A DNA stretch of 64,000 nucleotides. It comes from Mesodorylaimus sp. YZB2_4. Lineage: Eukaryota; Nematoda; Enoplea; Dorylaimida; Dorylaimidae. Under the pieces are notes generated by a model that was not told where the DNA came from, searched no databases, and saw nothing but the letters and a program-made list of their open reading frames with translations. Position numbers and translations under genes: made by a program. Below, piece by piece: positions 34,134 to 46,576 of the stretch. The DNA is taken from positions 806,001 through 870,000 of the forward strand of contig JASANH010000873.1 in assembly GCA_030248295.1 (NCBI GenBank). The letters run 5' to 3'. The stretch's first letter is position 1, and the number at the start of each line of letters is the position of its first letter.

Positions 34134-35574
34134 ATGGCGAAAGACGAAAAGAACTTCGAGCACGCCCTGCAGTGGGTCATCGAAAGTGTGAACAGTCTGT
34201 GTGATGAGTATGCGAAGGTAGACGACGAGGTCAGCGACAAGGAATTCATGCATTTGGAACTGTCGACGGCCAAAATTCTGGACGAGTTGGAGTCGTCGAC
34301 CATCGGACACGCTAAGCACGAGGTGGGAGAGTCTTGTACCTAGATTCATAGACAAGCTGCATACATGGTTTCAGGTGAAAATCCTGTCCCGTTTGCACGA
34401 GAGCCTGTCGCGCCTGCTCGATCGGTGCGAGAAGAAGCTCGACGCCTCTTCCAAAGTAATGGACCGTCTGAAGAAGTTCCGACAAGAAATGCAGGCTCTG
34501 TTCACGCTGTCCCCCCTTTGCTTGGCCCATCCCATCTGTTTGCGGTAAGTTTATTCCATCAGCTGCCTTGTTTCGTCTAACGATAAGTCAATTGATCGGG
34601 CGAGTACCGACTTCATTTTTTAGGACGCAGACCGAAGATCGAACGAGCTCGGTTCCAGCCCCAGAACGCACAAAGACTCCGAGCGAAGAGACTCGTCGGC
34701 CTGGTTACAAAAGGGACCCAACTGATCACGTGACGGAACTGGACACTCCTGCTTGGCGAAACTTCCGCGAGAACTTTCTTGGGCAAAACCAAGAAGAGGA
34801 AAGTAGTTCCGATACAAAGGCCACCAAGACGCCAGATCTGCCTGAAGAACCCGAGGAACAGTCACAGCGGATCTGGGTAGAAGAGGATCTCGAGCAAGAG
34901 CAGCCGCCCATGAATCGCAGTGCGAAACCAGCGAGGTCGATTGGGGTCAAGTCTCCCCAGTCCGACGATGACGCGATTCAGACACCGACACCGCGTTCCG
35001 GACGCGCTGAAGAGGACGCCATTGATCGAGCCGATCTGCTCGCCATCGTGGGTGAAGAACCGACCATTTTCAAGTACGACATGTAAGTACTTGGCTGACA
35101 CATACAAAAAGGAAGACCAGCAATCCTATCGGCTTGAAATTTTTAGGAGCCCCCCTCCTGCGGTCCAATCTTTGAAATGGGCGCCGATACCGAAAACGCG
35201 AATGGCTGTTGCCGAAGAAGTGGAGCAGGAGCCGGAACAGGACCAGATGGCGGTACAGTGCACCAAATCGCGCCCTCGGTTTTGGCTTCAGGCTCTCTTA
35301 TTTTTAGAACAAATCGTCGCGCATCAACCAACGGCTGCTTCTCTTGTTGACCATCGTCCTCGTGCCGATCGTGCTGCTTTGGATCGTCCTGTTCTCGTTC
35401 GAATGGAATCATCAAGCCCCGTCGGCCCGGTCCGGTCTGCTGGGTAGTCTACGCGTGCTCGGATGGCAAATGGGCTGCAGCGTGGCGAACACATTCTGCG
35501 AGAACTACGGTGTCATGTGCTCCCAGTTCTGCGCTTCCGGATTTCAGCGCGACAAGTGGCATCGCATCCGTTGA
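34134..35574 (+). CDS. Unidentified tail-anchored coiled-coil protein
   Basis: Five exons (34134-34322, 34375-34544, 34624-35082, 35147-35252, 35308-35574) give 396 aa. Residues 1-105 are helical and charged, with FEHALQWVIESVNSLCDEY and ILSRLHESLSRLLDRCEKKL, a likely coiled coil. Residues 120-310 are acidic and disordered, rich in Glu, Pro and Ser. Near residue 320 a single strong membrane segment, LLLLLTIVLVPIVLLWIVLF, is followed by about 60 residues with five cysteines (GCSVANTFCENYGVMCSQFC). There is no signal peptide, so the N-terminus should face the cytosol and the tail the lumen or perinuclear space. I do not recognise the family. It lacks the PPPX ending of KASH proteins, so a nuclear-envelope role is only a thought. 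Confidence 0.75.
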
Positions 35575-36206
35575 GCCTTAACCCGATCTGAAGGTGTGAC
35601 TTGTCCCTGACTTTGTGTGCTCTCTGTATTCAATATTAATCTGTTGCGACCTCTAATGCGCTTGTATATCTCGCTTATATGAACTATTTCGCATTGTGCC
35701 CAGTGGTGCAAGTCTCATGCTGCTTTTTAGAGGAGAGAACCTGTTCGCCATTTTCATCGTTACCATCACCCCATTTAAAATCAGCACTCCCGTGTGTACT
35801 GCACAAGTAAACAATCACCAAAACTCGTCTTGTCTTATCTCCTTGGCAATCTGGTCCAATGTTTCATCTTCTAAATCTTGGGAGCCAACTCTGACTATGT
35901 GTGTACATTCAGCACATGTACTACATACTCGTCAGGCGCAATGCTTGCAAATGGCTGGCTACGTTTTCTCAAGACTACAGGGTTATCAAAGTGGAAGTTC
36001 AAGGGATTGGACCAGCTTTGTAATCCACTGTCGAAGTGCGTTATTTTGGTTTTTGAACTTTTTTGTCCCTTACGATTAGGCAGGACCTACTGCAGATATT
36101 GACAAGCACCTCTGCTGCCATTGTGACCGTCATCCTTTTCGGCGTCCTATACACCATCTACTGTTCTCCTGCAAGCTCATCGCTTGCACCACCGAACTTC
36201 TTTCAG
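35575..36206. other. Spacer upstream of the dehydrogenase pseudogene
   Basis: No exon is recognised. A stretch before 36207 may hold the remains of the transit-peptide exon of the sarcosine dehydrogenase copy. Confidence 0.4.
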
Positions 36207-39168
36207 CTATTGTCGCCATGAGGAAACTACACTGCCCGCTTCAGTCGATGCAATCGTTATCGGCGGAGGAAGCATAGGATGCAGCATCCTGTATCATTTA
36301 GCCAAATACGGCGCCCGAAACTAGATACTATTGGGACGGAACAAGCTAACCTCTGGCACAACGCGGCATACTGCAGGTTTGCCCATGTCTCATTTGTGGT
36401 TATAGGGCTCCTATCTAATGCTTTCGCCCATGCGTCTAATGTTTTGGAAACATCAGCTGTGCTTACGTCATAGCATTACTAATGTTTAAAAACATTCCAA
36501 GCTCCAAATGCCGGAGAAGCAACATTGCTAAACACCTCATTTTAGGAATCTACTGGTCTCTCCTGCCGAATGATATCGATATTGCATCATTGGACTATTC
36601 GAAAAAGTTCATCACTGAAATTTTACCATGGAAGCAGGTAAAAACGTAAGCGCTCGAGAGCTGTGATCCCATAAAGAAGTCTATTTCAGAGCAAGAAGTC
36701 GGGTGGACCAAGAACGGTGGTTTGTTCATTGCGTCGACCAAGAGTCGTATGGATGATTATAAGCGCATGTACTCGATTGCACCTGTTTACGGGATCGAGG
36801 CTCATCTACTCGACCCCGCTGAAATGAAGCGTCTCTATCCCCTAACGAACACCAACGACGTCTATGGTGCGTTATACAGGCCCGGGGACGGCGCAATCGA
36901 TCCATCAGCGTGTTGGAACTCTTTGGTCAAGGCAGCCGCTCGACATGGTGCTCGGGCTGTAGAACATTGCCCAGTACAGGAAATCCTGACTAAAGTTGAC
37001 GATTTTGGTGTAAGACGTGCCCTAGGAGTCAAGACAAAGACGGGTCACGTGATCAAGGCACCCATAGTTGTCAACTGCGCGGGTGCTTGGGCGCCGCAAC
37101 TGTGCGACCAGTTGGGTATCTCCTTGCCGACCATGGCCATCCACCACGCCTATGTGACCACGGACCGTATTGGTGACCATGTGCGGGTTATGCCCAATAT
37201 CAGAGACCACGACTCAGCCATTTATGTCCTGACTAGAGGCGATGCCCTTAGCTTCGGTGTCTACGAAGGCAATTCGCAGTTCTGGGAAAAAGTGGATGAA
37301 AACTTTGTATTTGGCTTGTTCGACATGGACTGGGATAGATTCGGCACCCAGGTCAAAGCCGTCTGCAATCGCATCCCTGCACTGAAAGATGTTGGTATAA
37401 AATTTCACATTTGCGGTCCCATGTCATTCACGTCCGACCACAAACCGCTGATGGGCGAGACCACCCAAGTTCGAGGACTATTCATGGCTTGCGGAATGGA
37501 GCTGGGTATGATGATGGGCGGGGCATTAGGACAACAAGCGGCACTGTGGGTCATTAATGGAAGACCAAACCTGCACATGCACGCCTATGATGTCAGAAGG
37601 TTTAATCCAAAGTTGATGGGTGAGACATCTTGGGTCAAGGTAAGCAGTCACAATTTGCGGTCAAGGTTTACTGATTACTTGTCAGTCCAACGCTGCATAG
37701 GTCAGTAAAAAGTCTTCTGGCTTCTCTGGAAGAATATAGATAATTCTCGTCAACCTTCTTTGATTAGGAGAAGCTTCACGAAGCCGTCTACACGATGTAC
37801 CATATCCACTGGCCCCACGATGAACCGCTGGGAGGCCGAAACAGTATGCGATCCCCGTTCCACTCAGCTCTGCTCGACCACGGGGGCGTGTTCCAAGAAA
37901 GACACTGGTGGGAAAGACCAAGTTGGTTCGCGTTGGATGGACGACTATCATCTCCGCTTCCATATGATGACTACGGAGTATACGAGCAAGGCGGTCAGCG
38001 CGCACAGAGAGAACGTTTGTAAGAGCAACGGATGGGTAATGATTATTCCTGGGATTTCCCAAAGCATCATGGCGCAATAGGGAGGGAATGCTGGGATGCG
38101 AGAAACGGAGTTGCACTGATCGACATGTCATCTTGGGGAAAGTTCTATATCAGTGGTAAGAACCTATGTCTCCGATAGTAGCAAGGTCCCGAAAGAGGAG
38201 CCTTTGTGGCAAGTCAACGGGCCCAGTAGACTCTCTGCGATGCGATCCATCGTTTAGGATTGAGTTGGGAGCCTAAAATAGTGAATGAATTTAGCAGCTA
38301 GCAGGGTCACTAAGAATCTGAAAGTCACTTCCGCTGCCAGCCATTTGGTTATCTCTGAATAATATTTACATATGTACAGTTGCTCGAAAAAATCCTTGCC
38401 AAACTTTTAATTCGTTTTCGTTCAGGGCCCGATGCATCTCATGCCATCTCATATCTGTTCCCTACCTCCATCACCTTGAGACCGATCGGCACAACTGTTT
38501 ATACTTGCCTGCTCAACCATCAGGGTGGCGTGGAGTCCGACCTGCTAGTTTCGTGACGTTTCGTGACGTGACCTACTGGAGCAGCAGAAAAAAGACGGAG
38601 TACGAAAGAAGTGGGCAGGCTTCGTGTTGGAGAGGTAACTCATGCTCTGCATAGGATGACTCACTGACATTACTGTACTTTCCTTCTAAACATCACGGCG
38701 TTCATAAGTAACGCCTGGAGTTTCATAAGTTGCATAGATCCAACTCTGGTTCCATATCCAACCTTGCAATACCCATGTACATTATCCTGTGGAAAGCACT
38801 GTCTCGACATAAAAAATCAATATATTAAAAAGGCGATAGCCTCTTTTCAAGCAAACTCCTCTGTTGGGGGCTTGAATCCATCTACAGAAACCATGACCTG
38901 GCTGGTTACATTCGCCGAGCCGAATATGGTCACACTACTTCGAAAACGATCGCCTTTGGTTTCTTACAACGACCGGATGGGGGATTTGTGACTGAAGAAT
39001 GGGTCAGGTAAGAAGTGCCCTTTCCTGATATAGCTTGCTTGAGCGGCGATTCGCATTTGAAGACTGGTCGTTTCAGAAATGGCTACTATGAAATTGAGAA
39101 GATGGGCAGTCGACACCCAGCAAATGTGCGCGACACACCTCTTAGGAACGTGGCAGAAGCAACAATAT
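36207..39168 (+). pseudogene. sardh: Sarcosine dehydrogenase (SARDH) pseudogene
   Basis: Functional SARDH is a mitochondrial FAD enzyme that demethylates sarcosine. Homologous blocks occur in order: FAD-binding VDAIVIGGGSIGCSILYHLA (36244-36303), LTSGTTRHTAG, GIYWSLLPNDIDI (from about 36546), a long intact exon 36691-37637, PHDEPLGGRN (37768-38022), SSWGKFYISG (to about 38155), TTVYTCLLNHQGGVESDL (about 38425-38557), and C-terminal GYIRRAEYGHTTSKTIAFGF with RPDGGFVTEEWVR (38860-39006), then about 39078-39168. In-frame stops interrupt it: TAG at 36322-36324, TAA at 38021-38023 and TGA at about 38556. The Glu that normally contacts the FAD ribose is Gly and the GTTWH tryptophan is Arg. About 200 residues of the aminomethyltransferase-like part are missing between 38560 and 38830. 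The intact 315-codon middle exon implies recent inactivation. Confidence 0.85.
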
Positions 39169-39494
39169 GAAGAGACCATTCAGGGTTCCTATCTGTCTAG
39201 CTTCTCACCATACCCTTGTTAGCTGAGTGAAACTTATGGGCATTCAAAATATGAGGATGCCGCAGATTACCATGACCACCCTGTACCTTGCACCATAACT
39301 TGCTCATGACTCTTTTACATGCATCTGCCAAGGGAGGCTACACATATAGAACACTCAGGATACGACTCATAGGCAATTGTCGATACTGCATCAGGGACCA
39401 CAATGACAGACTGGTGGCGAGCTCTACGTACAAGTGGATATGAAAATAATAGACGCGCTCAAAAGAGAGTACAAGACACTATAGTTCTGTCACT

Positions 39495-42400
39495 TTACTG
39501 ATACAGATGGAATCTACGAGGTAACGATGCTTCGTGGTTGACCTGGTCGATCATCTCTTGCAAACTGAGAACGCGCTGATAAGCATTCACATCTCCTGCC
39601 GCACTTTCGATCATGGCCAAGGCGGTGAGCTCGTTTCTCAGGATCTCAGCTTTGATATTCAAATCGACTAAACGGTTGATTTCTGTGAATGGTACACTTT
39701 CAGGCAGGAGGCGTGTCGTGCCCCTTTCGCCACTGATACTAATACGGCTATCGGAATCTTGGCTTAAGAACGAAATCATGGTTTGCGTTTCCATGTTCCG
39801 CATGATGTCTGATGGTCGTGGCACAGAAAAGTAGTGCTGCTCCGAAACGGACTGTGGCAAGGGCAGTGTGGCTGAATTGAAGAAGTCATTTACAGCATCG
39901 GTGCTGATCGAGTGACGATACCACGAGTAATCGGGCCGATTGTAGCTAAGACGGTGAGGATGGGTGTAGGGACTATCGCTATTAGAGACGGCTGCATCGA
40001 GCCAGGCGAACAGACTGGCTTCATCATTGGGTAGCGAGTTGGGAGCTCCTTCAAGTTCCAAACCTCTGCTCAGGCCACGGCCCTGACGAACTTGTGGCTT
40101 GTCCCTGTACTCACGCGGCTGGTGATACGATCGCCGGTCATACAACTTGCTCGGGTCTGTCTCTCCGAAAGAGAAATTTGCCCCGGGACCAGATTCGCTG
40201 CTACGAGGACTGCGCTTTCGTGGTTTTGTCTTTTTAATCGATTCTTCTAATCGCCGGAGCTCATTCGTGGCCAGAGGATGGTAATCGCAAATACTACACA
40301 CACTGTGCCTATCCTCTTCAATTCCAGACAGATCGAATCCAGTTTCAGGAGTAGTATCAGCTCGGCGAAGACGTCTGCCTGTAGTTGTTGATGGAAGCGT
40401 CGTTGACGAGACCTTTCGTGGAATAGTCGAGTGAGAGGCATGGAGATGCTGGTCACCAATTTGAGCCTGTTTTGATGACTTTCGCAATCTCTTCCTACGC
40501 GTCGGAGTGGGCATATCTGAAAGACAAGAAGCTAAACATGACGTGCGAGTCTGTAAAATGCTAAACAGTACCTGATGTACGAATAGCCCCTGCATTCCCC
40601 TCATCGTCACTCTCATAAACATCGGTTTTGGCACGTTCACTAAACTCGCCACGACGCATCTCCTCTCGCATCGACATTGTCCTCGGCTTCTTCTTCTTCT
40701 TCTTGACTCGATCCAAGCTAGACACTGCTTCTGTCCGGCGAATTCGAGCTGATGGCCCCTTCTCACCGTCCCCTGATTCGATCACGGCCACCGCTCGCAC
40801 AGCAGGTGGCGCCTCAGAAGGGTATGCGCCAGGTTCGGCTAATCGATTGGAACCGTGACCGCTTGGATCAATCGAGCCAATGAAATCGCTCGCTTGGAAA
40901 CTGACAGTCTTCTTCAACGGACGCACCTTAGAATCGCTGCCTTCTTCTTCGTTTTCTACTCGTTGCTCAGATTTGGTCGAGTCCTCCTTCTTGCTTTCAT
41001 CGATCACAAGAAGCTGATCCGTGTCCACTGCACTTCGAGTTATTTCCTCCTTTCTTTCATCAGATGATGGTAGAGCATTTGAAGTTTTCTTCGGCGGTGT
41101 TCCATTTGGGTACTTTTCTTTTCCGTTCGGAGCCAAAGCTGAGAATAGCGGGGCCAAGAAAGTCGAAAGAGCAGAGACTGCTGCACCACCAGCCATAAGC
41201 TTTGCTTTTTGTTTCAGGCTTTTTCCTCGCTGGACTGCTTGAACGTGTGCTTGGGCAACAGGTTCTCCTGGCTCTGCCGCCTCGGGTACCTTCAGACTTA
41301 CATCTCCTCCAACTTGTACTTCACCTCCGTTAGTAGGTGCGATACGGCCGGGAACATCCAATAACGAGGGCTTCGGTTCGTTCTGGCCCGGCTGGGTCAA
41401 CCATGGAAGGTTTGTAAACATGGACGCCCGTCTCAGCGCTCGTCTCAACCCATTGCGGTTCATGTCAAATGGGTCCTCTTCTTCCTCGGCAATGGCAATC
41501 GGCTCCAGCTTTCCTTGAATTAGGTTCAGGAGCATTGAAAGCAAAGCCATGCCGATCATAATGTTACCAAACATGACGAGGAGGTAATAGGGTTGACTCG
41601 GAACCACGTCACCGAACCTAGAATAGAACAGTCAGAAAAAAACAACCACGCGCAACATTGCAGCCATTTTACCCAATCGTGCTCAACGAAATGAAGAAGA
41701 AGTAGAAAGCCACCAGGTAGTCCCAATCCTTCTCCCAGATCAAAGTTATAGCAGAACAGATGAAGATCCAGCCAACGACCAAACCGATGGCCACGGGGAT
41801 GGGTAAGTCGAATACCTGAAGTGACCGAACTGTACATGGTGAAACAGGACATAGAGAGCCTACAGTGCGTACCTCTAGCCTTGATCTATCTTTGGCATCA
41901 GCTTCCAGAATCTGTTCGCGAGTCATTTTCGTACAGTATCTGAACAAGCGTCGACCCCATCGTTTGGCGAGGAAGAACGGTAATTTTAGACCTTTGGTAA
42001 GAAGTTTGCCAACATTGGACAGTACCGTTAGCATGAGAGGTATGCCTGGAATATACGGGAGAAGACAATAGTGCTCCCTGACTGTATGCATGCATGGTCG
42101 TGCTTACCAATCACTGCATAGAGCATGGTGGCGATCCGGCCTCCAACTGTTAGTGGAAAGAGGTGGCCGTAACCTGGAAGCGAGGTCTGGTCAGCGACAT
42201 ATGTCCATTTCATCTCAACTCTGACAACTGACCGATAGTGGTGATCACAGTCCAAGCGTAGATCAGAGCAGTCCACAGATCCCAACGCAGCATTGGTTCC
42301 ATATTGTGTTTAGAATTGTATTCGTTTACCACGTCCTCGAAGGCGCGTAGTCCAGCTTTGAATGTCCGCGATATGGCCTCGATTTGACTTGCATCGACGA

Positions 42401-42680
42401 AAATGATTGGCTTTTCGGTATCATTAAACAAATGGTCCAACAATTGATGCACCATCGACTGACGCAGATCTTCGAAGGTGCGTTGCCGTTTTGATACACG
42501 CTCTATTTCGGCCGGTTTTTCGAAAAATAAAAAAACGCCGGCACCCACAAACGAGTAGGCAGTCAGAGCCAGGAACAAGGCAAGATATTTGAGACCGTAG
42601 GTGTGATAGGCCACTCGGATTACGTCCATCCATTCCGAACCGTAGTGGCTTTTCTTTATCCGGGCCCGAACGTATTGCAT
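39495..42680 (-). CDS. Two-pore-domain (TWK/K2P) potassium channel, long tail
   Basis: Dimeric background potassium channel of the plasma membrane. Six exons on the minus strand (42233-42680, 42108-42173, 41873-42045, 41673-41815, 40572-41617, 39495-40516) total 965 aa. TM1 is LALFLALTAYSFVGAGVFLF. An extracellular cap of about 90 residues leads to pore 1 (TVITTIGYGH), split by an intron inside the filter. TM2 and TM3 follow, then pore 2 (ISLSTIGFGD), also split inside the filter, and TM4 (YLLVMFGNIMIGMALLSMLL). The remaining 650 residues form a cytosolic tail rich in Glu, Lys and Ser, with a run of six lysines and a CSICDYHP motif. Such a tail is far longer than in mammalian K2Ps. The ATG at 42678-42680 follows an acceptor, so a 5' UTR exon or trans-splice site lies upstream. 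Confidence 0.92.
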
Positions 42681-43440
42681 TGCTGAACACTGCTTGTGAG
42701 ATTCGGTCAAGAATTAAAACAGCTCTTCTCGGTACCACTGGTGGTGTATCCTACTAACTGGTGTATCCAGACTGAGACGACTTTCGAAACACCGTGTCTA
42801 TTTACGGCAGTCATTCCTTTTCTGGAAGACGAGAGAGGCAGGCACCGCTTCCTGCCTTTTGAAATCTCCATGCGGACGCGACGAAACACAAAGCGCCGAT
42901 AAAGTGGATTAGCGCCAGTGAATGGTAAGAAATGAAGAAGAACCAAAACACGCTTAGTGATCAGACCAGGAAGTAAGGACGGCTACATGGACACTGACGA
43001 CGTGGCGCCGTGCGTATTCGAGGACAGTATCAGCTTCCTCGTTCGGGGAGTAATTCTTAGGAAAAAAGCGGAGGAATAAAACTATTGCTGCACTCTGAGC
43101 CAAGCAGATAGAACTCAAAATTATATGTAATGCAGGTATAACTGATCTTTGGCCGGAACGTGCCTCGCCACGGCGTCCCAGTTTATGCTTACATGATTGC
43201 TATACGTTTTACTGCGTCAATTATCACACGGAGGTGGCGCGCTCGGAGCCGGCAGTGTACCCATCGACTGGCACAAGTGGCACGTCAACCACGTGATGTT
43301 GCACCAGTCTTATCCTTAGACTACTAGAGGTCGGAGACTGCTGACCTGATTGAATTTTATGCGGTGTGCGTAAGCTACCCGCGGCATCACCTACGCGCCC
43401 ACTGATTCTTCTGTCAGGAGTCAGGCGCCTATACTCAGGC

Positions 43441-43600
43441 GATACCAGGCAGGACGTAGGTGGTGGGCGCGTGCACACTGCTGGGTGAAGGGACATATGG
43501 TACCCAAAATGGTTTACCCACCCAGGAGTCGAACACTGGCTGGAAGCAGCTCACGCCTGGCCCTAGACCGAGTGGGTTAGGCGAGTGCCTACCACGTTCG
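43441..43600 (-). mobile_element. tRNA-derived SINE, family A, copy 2
   Basis: Read on the minus strand: A-box-like region near 43595, B box GTGTTCGACTC at 43526-43536, then GGGTAAACCATTTTGGGTAC and GTCCCTTCACCC. This is the same order as the 6.1-kb copy. The tail ends at about 43441. Confidence 0.7.
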
Positions 43601-43710
43601 GTGGCGAGTGTTCGACTCACAACAAGTACAGTATATCATTTCTTGTGTAATGCGTCCCTTCACCCACGAGTGCGCTCAAACGTTTGGTGATGTGGTAAAA
43701 CAGGAACAGG
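43560..43710 (+). mobile_element. tRNA-derived SINE, family A, copy 3
   Basis: B box GTGTTCGACTC at 43608-43618, then GTCCCTTCACCCACGAGTGC and GTTTGGTGATGTGGTAAAAC, nearly identical to the 6.1-kb copy. It lies head to head with copy 2 and shares about 40 bases around the A box. Confidence 0.75.
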
Positions 43711-44627
43711 AAAGGTAGCCGCCTAATTTCCCAAGCCAGCCTCATGTCTGTATGGGTAAACAGGCAGTGTACGTACTGTAGATATAGATAGATGATAAAA
43801 ATGAGCACCATAATTCTCATGGACAGTCCCGAGAGCTGTCGTTTCATGTGAATGCAAATGTGCTCTACGTACTGTTCAGAAACCAGAATGCCAGCGGGCG
43901 ACTTCCCTCCTGAATCAACACCCCACGTTTTTCCCAAACCAAGCAACACGATGACCAGGCGAAAATAATCAGCTCTGTAAGCCTGAGACAAAAACTTATT
44001 GGATGGATGCAGGTGCTTGCATAGCTTGATCTGCTTTGCCACAGTCAGACTTTTCTGAAGTTACATACCAAACACTCTGGTGGACATCCCAATACTGTCT
44101 GCGGGACGTTTCAAGTGAACATGTTCTCACAAGCAATGCATGGGTAAGTTGAAGCGGCTAGCTACAGCAGTCTGATCAGGAATAGATATCTGCACCCATC
44201 AGCGCACGGGGTCAAATATCAAGCGGACGTTCGACCCCCTGATAAGAGGTCGTATATAATTCATTTGTTTTGGGACACGGTGCCCACAAGGTGAACCATA
44301 GGCCAGCCGACAAATGTGTTCTGACCTTGCATAAGAAAGTAAATGACGCACTAATCGACGGCAGCCAAGCCGTGGTGGTCACGTGGTTATCACGATTATT
44401 ACATTGCCCACCTGGACCTTCCCCTTCGGACTTCGCACTACACGTCTGTTCGTCCAATAGACAGCTGCCGTGTTTGAACGGACGCGAGGGCGGGAATGGC
44501 TGCCCATGAATCTGATTGGCTGCTTGGGGCGGCAGTTGGCATCTGACCGACTCGTGTTTTCACCGAAGTTTTGGCTCCTTGCCGTCCTCGAACTTTTTGT
44601 CAACAGCTTTCGATTAGAAAACGAGTG

Positions 44628-46576
44628 ATGGATGACGTCAGCGATGGCGTTAGCCTCGGCCAAGGGGTACGTAGTTTGTCTTGAGTTCGGGAAAGGGAGG
44701 TTGGGGCTCGTGGGCGGATTTGCGGGCCTTTGCCAATGCCCTCTGTTTACTTGAAGTGGTACGAGTGGAAACAAACATTTGTGGAATAGTTTCCTCGGGA
44801 CACAGTACACGGTTGTTAGGAGATATTACACTTTTTACCTTTTTTGTTGTCCAGGCCGAGATGGTAACGGGTGTACAAGTGATTACGAATTCGCCAGAGG
44901 CAATTCGACGTATCCTACGAGCGTTGAATTTACGAGATTTGTTGAAATGTAAAAGGTAAGTTGGTGACGTGGAGGAGCGGTTGGCAGTGATGGGGAGGAA
45001 ATATATAGTTGATAATTGCTGTTCACTTATCAAATGGCCTAAACACCATGTGCTTCAGAGTGTGTAAAAGTTGGAAATTGTACGCGGAAAAGATTTTGAA
45101 TGAACGACAAGGCGTCCGAGCATTGTTGGCAAGAAAACATGAAAAATCGAACTGGATGGCGATGGCGGATGTGGCCGAGGTGCAAGTGTTCTTCAAGGTT
45201 CGTAAGACTTGGTGGGTGGCACGATGGTCCAAGTGGTTCTTTATCGCCGGTTGCATCAAATGGATTGCCTAGCACTGTTGAACCTTGGATAAGCCGAGGC
45301 TTCAAACCTTTAGTTCCTGGTAGCCTTCGGGATGAGATGATTGATCGATTTTCTTTTTAGGACCTTGACATCCGATCTACCTTCGTTTTGTTGTTTGGCA
45401 AATTGCCTTTGTCACGACCATGCGCGGGAGGAAACGATCTGTTCAGTGTGAAGGCATTGCTGCCCACCAACTCGACCATCGTCGGGTCTTTGTCCAGTGC
45501 TGGTATCATCGGTAAGTTTTCTTTTTAGCAGCTTACATACCTACTATCCTAGCAAATAAAAACCAGGGCACTGTGAAAGCTACCTAGAAATTTGCCCAGT
45601 CTGCCAGCCCAGTCTGGTTCGACAGATATTCCCCTTGGTCAGACAAAAGTCCGCGCTTTAATTTTTTTCAGGTACAGACAGCGAAACTGGCAAATGCGAC
45701 GCGTATCAAAACCCGCAATTGGAATGCATCAGTTGCATGGTCTTCCCAAAAATGGACGGATTGGCCTTACGTTACTTCAATTTGTCGCTGGAACGATACG
45801 AACGCGAATCGTTCTCGCCCGGCACGACCGATCTGGAGGCCCTGTTCGGCATACCGGCTTCGGAGCGAGTCAAATGTTTGGTTTTGAACTGTCCCAGCTA
45901 TTTACCATTCGAGGTTGCTCGAGACGTGTACGCTGCTTTCTGGTTGCGGGAACGAGGACAGGTGGCATTTTGCGGTGGGATCGTGGAGGATGTAATAGAA
46001 CTGGATCCAGGAGCCAGGTGAGGCCGCGTGTTCTCTCGTCCACATCCTAAACGCGTTATTGTTTAAGAGAAATCAGAGAACTCGGTTTAACCGGCCTGGC
46101 AATTTGCGGCGATGATCGTGTTACTGCTGGCTCGATCGTGATCCCACCACAGGCAAAGACTAAACCTAAAGTACAAAATTTACTACGTCAGTTCCCTCCA
46201 TTCGCATCGTCCAGTGGTCGCAAAGTACATCGTTTCGGATTCGCATTCACATGTGCTGGACGCGGCAGACACATGTTCAAAACAGCCAATGCTGAAATCG
46301 AATTGGTTCAAGCTCAATTTCCCGACACGCCCATCGTTGGTAAGTTGGCACATCGGACTTGGTTGCTGCTCCATAGGGCCCTGCTTTGAATTTTGTATCT
46401 TCTTTTCAGGCGTCTTTTCAATGGGGGAATGCGGTGTGACATACTGGCCTCAAGGTGGTCAGCGAGGAAGCTCGAGCAGCAGCGAGGGGGATGAGCAATT
46501 GTTGCTACGTCACTTACCCAATGCAATACATTCTTACTCGACCGTCGTGGCGCTCGTGGCTGTAGAGCATTCTTGA
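44628..46576 (+). CDS. fbxo22: F-box only protein 22
   Basis: Substrate receptor of an SCF ubiquitin ligase. Seven exons (44628-44666, 44855-44955, 45059-45197, 45361-45511, 45672-46017, 46068-46339, 46410-46576) give 404 aa against 403 in human. The F-box lies near residues 25-65 (ALNLRDLLKCKRVCKSWKLY). The middle and C-terminal parts form the FIST-type sensory region, with GFAFTCAGRG and a final PNAIHSYSTVVALVAVEHS, matching the human end. Exon 3 uses a non-consensus GTTCGT donor; the nearby GTAAGA would break the frame. The start codon is followed by a TGACGTCA palindrome inside the coding sequence. Confidence 0.9.

Larger units (their letters stand above)
42684..44627. other. Divergent intergenic region
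   Basis: Lies between the K2P start (-) and the FBXO22 start (+). It contains the inverted SINE pair at 43.44-43.71 kb. Other open frames lack motif support. Confidence 0.45.

Noticed and set aside
36245..36324. Reading the SARDH stop codons as selenocysteine or programmed readthrough
   Set aside because: Three different stops (TAG, TAA, TGA), loss of a conserved FAD contact and a large internal gap fit decay better.
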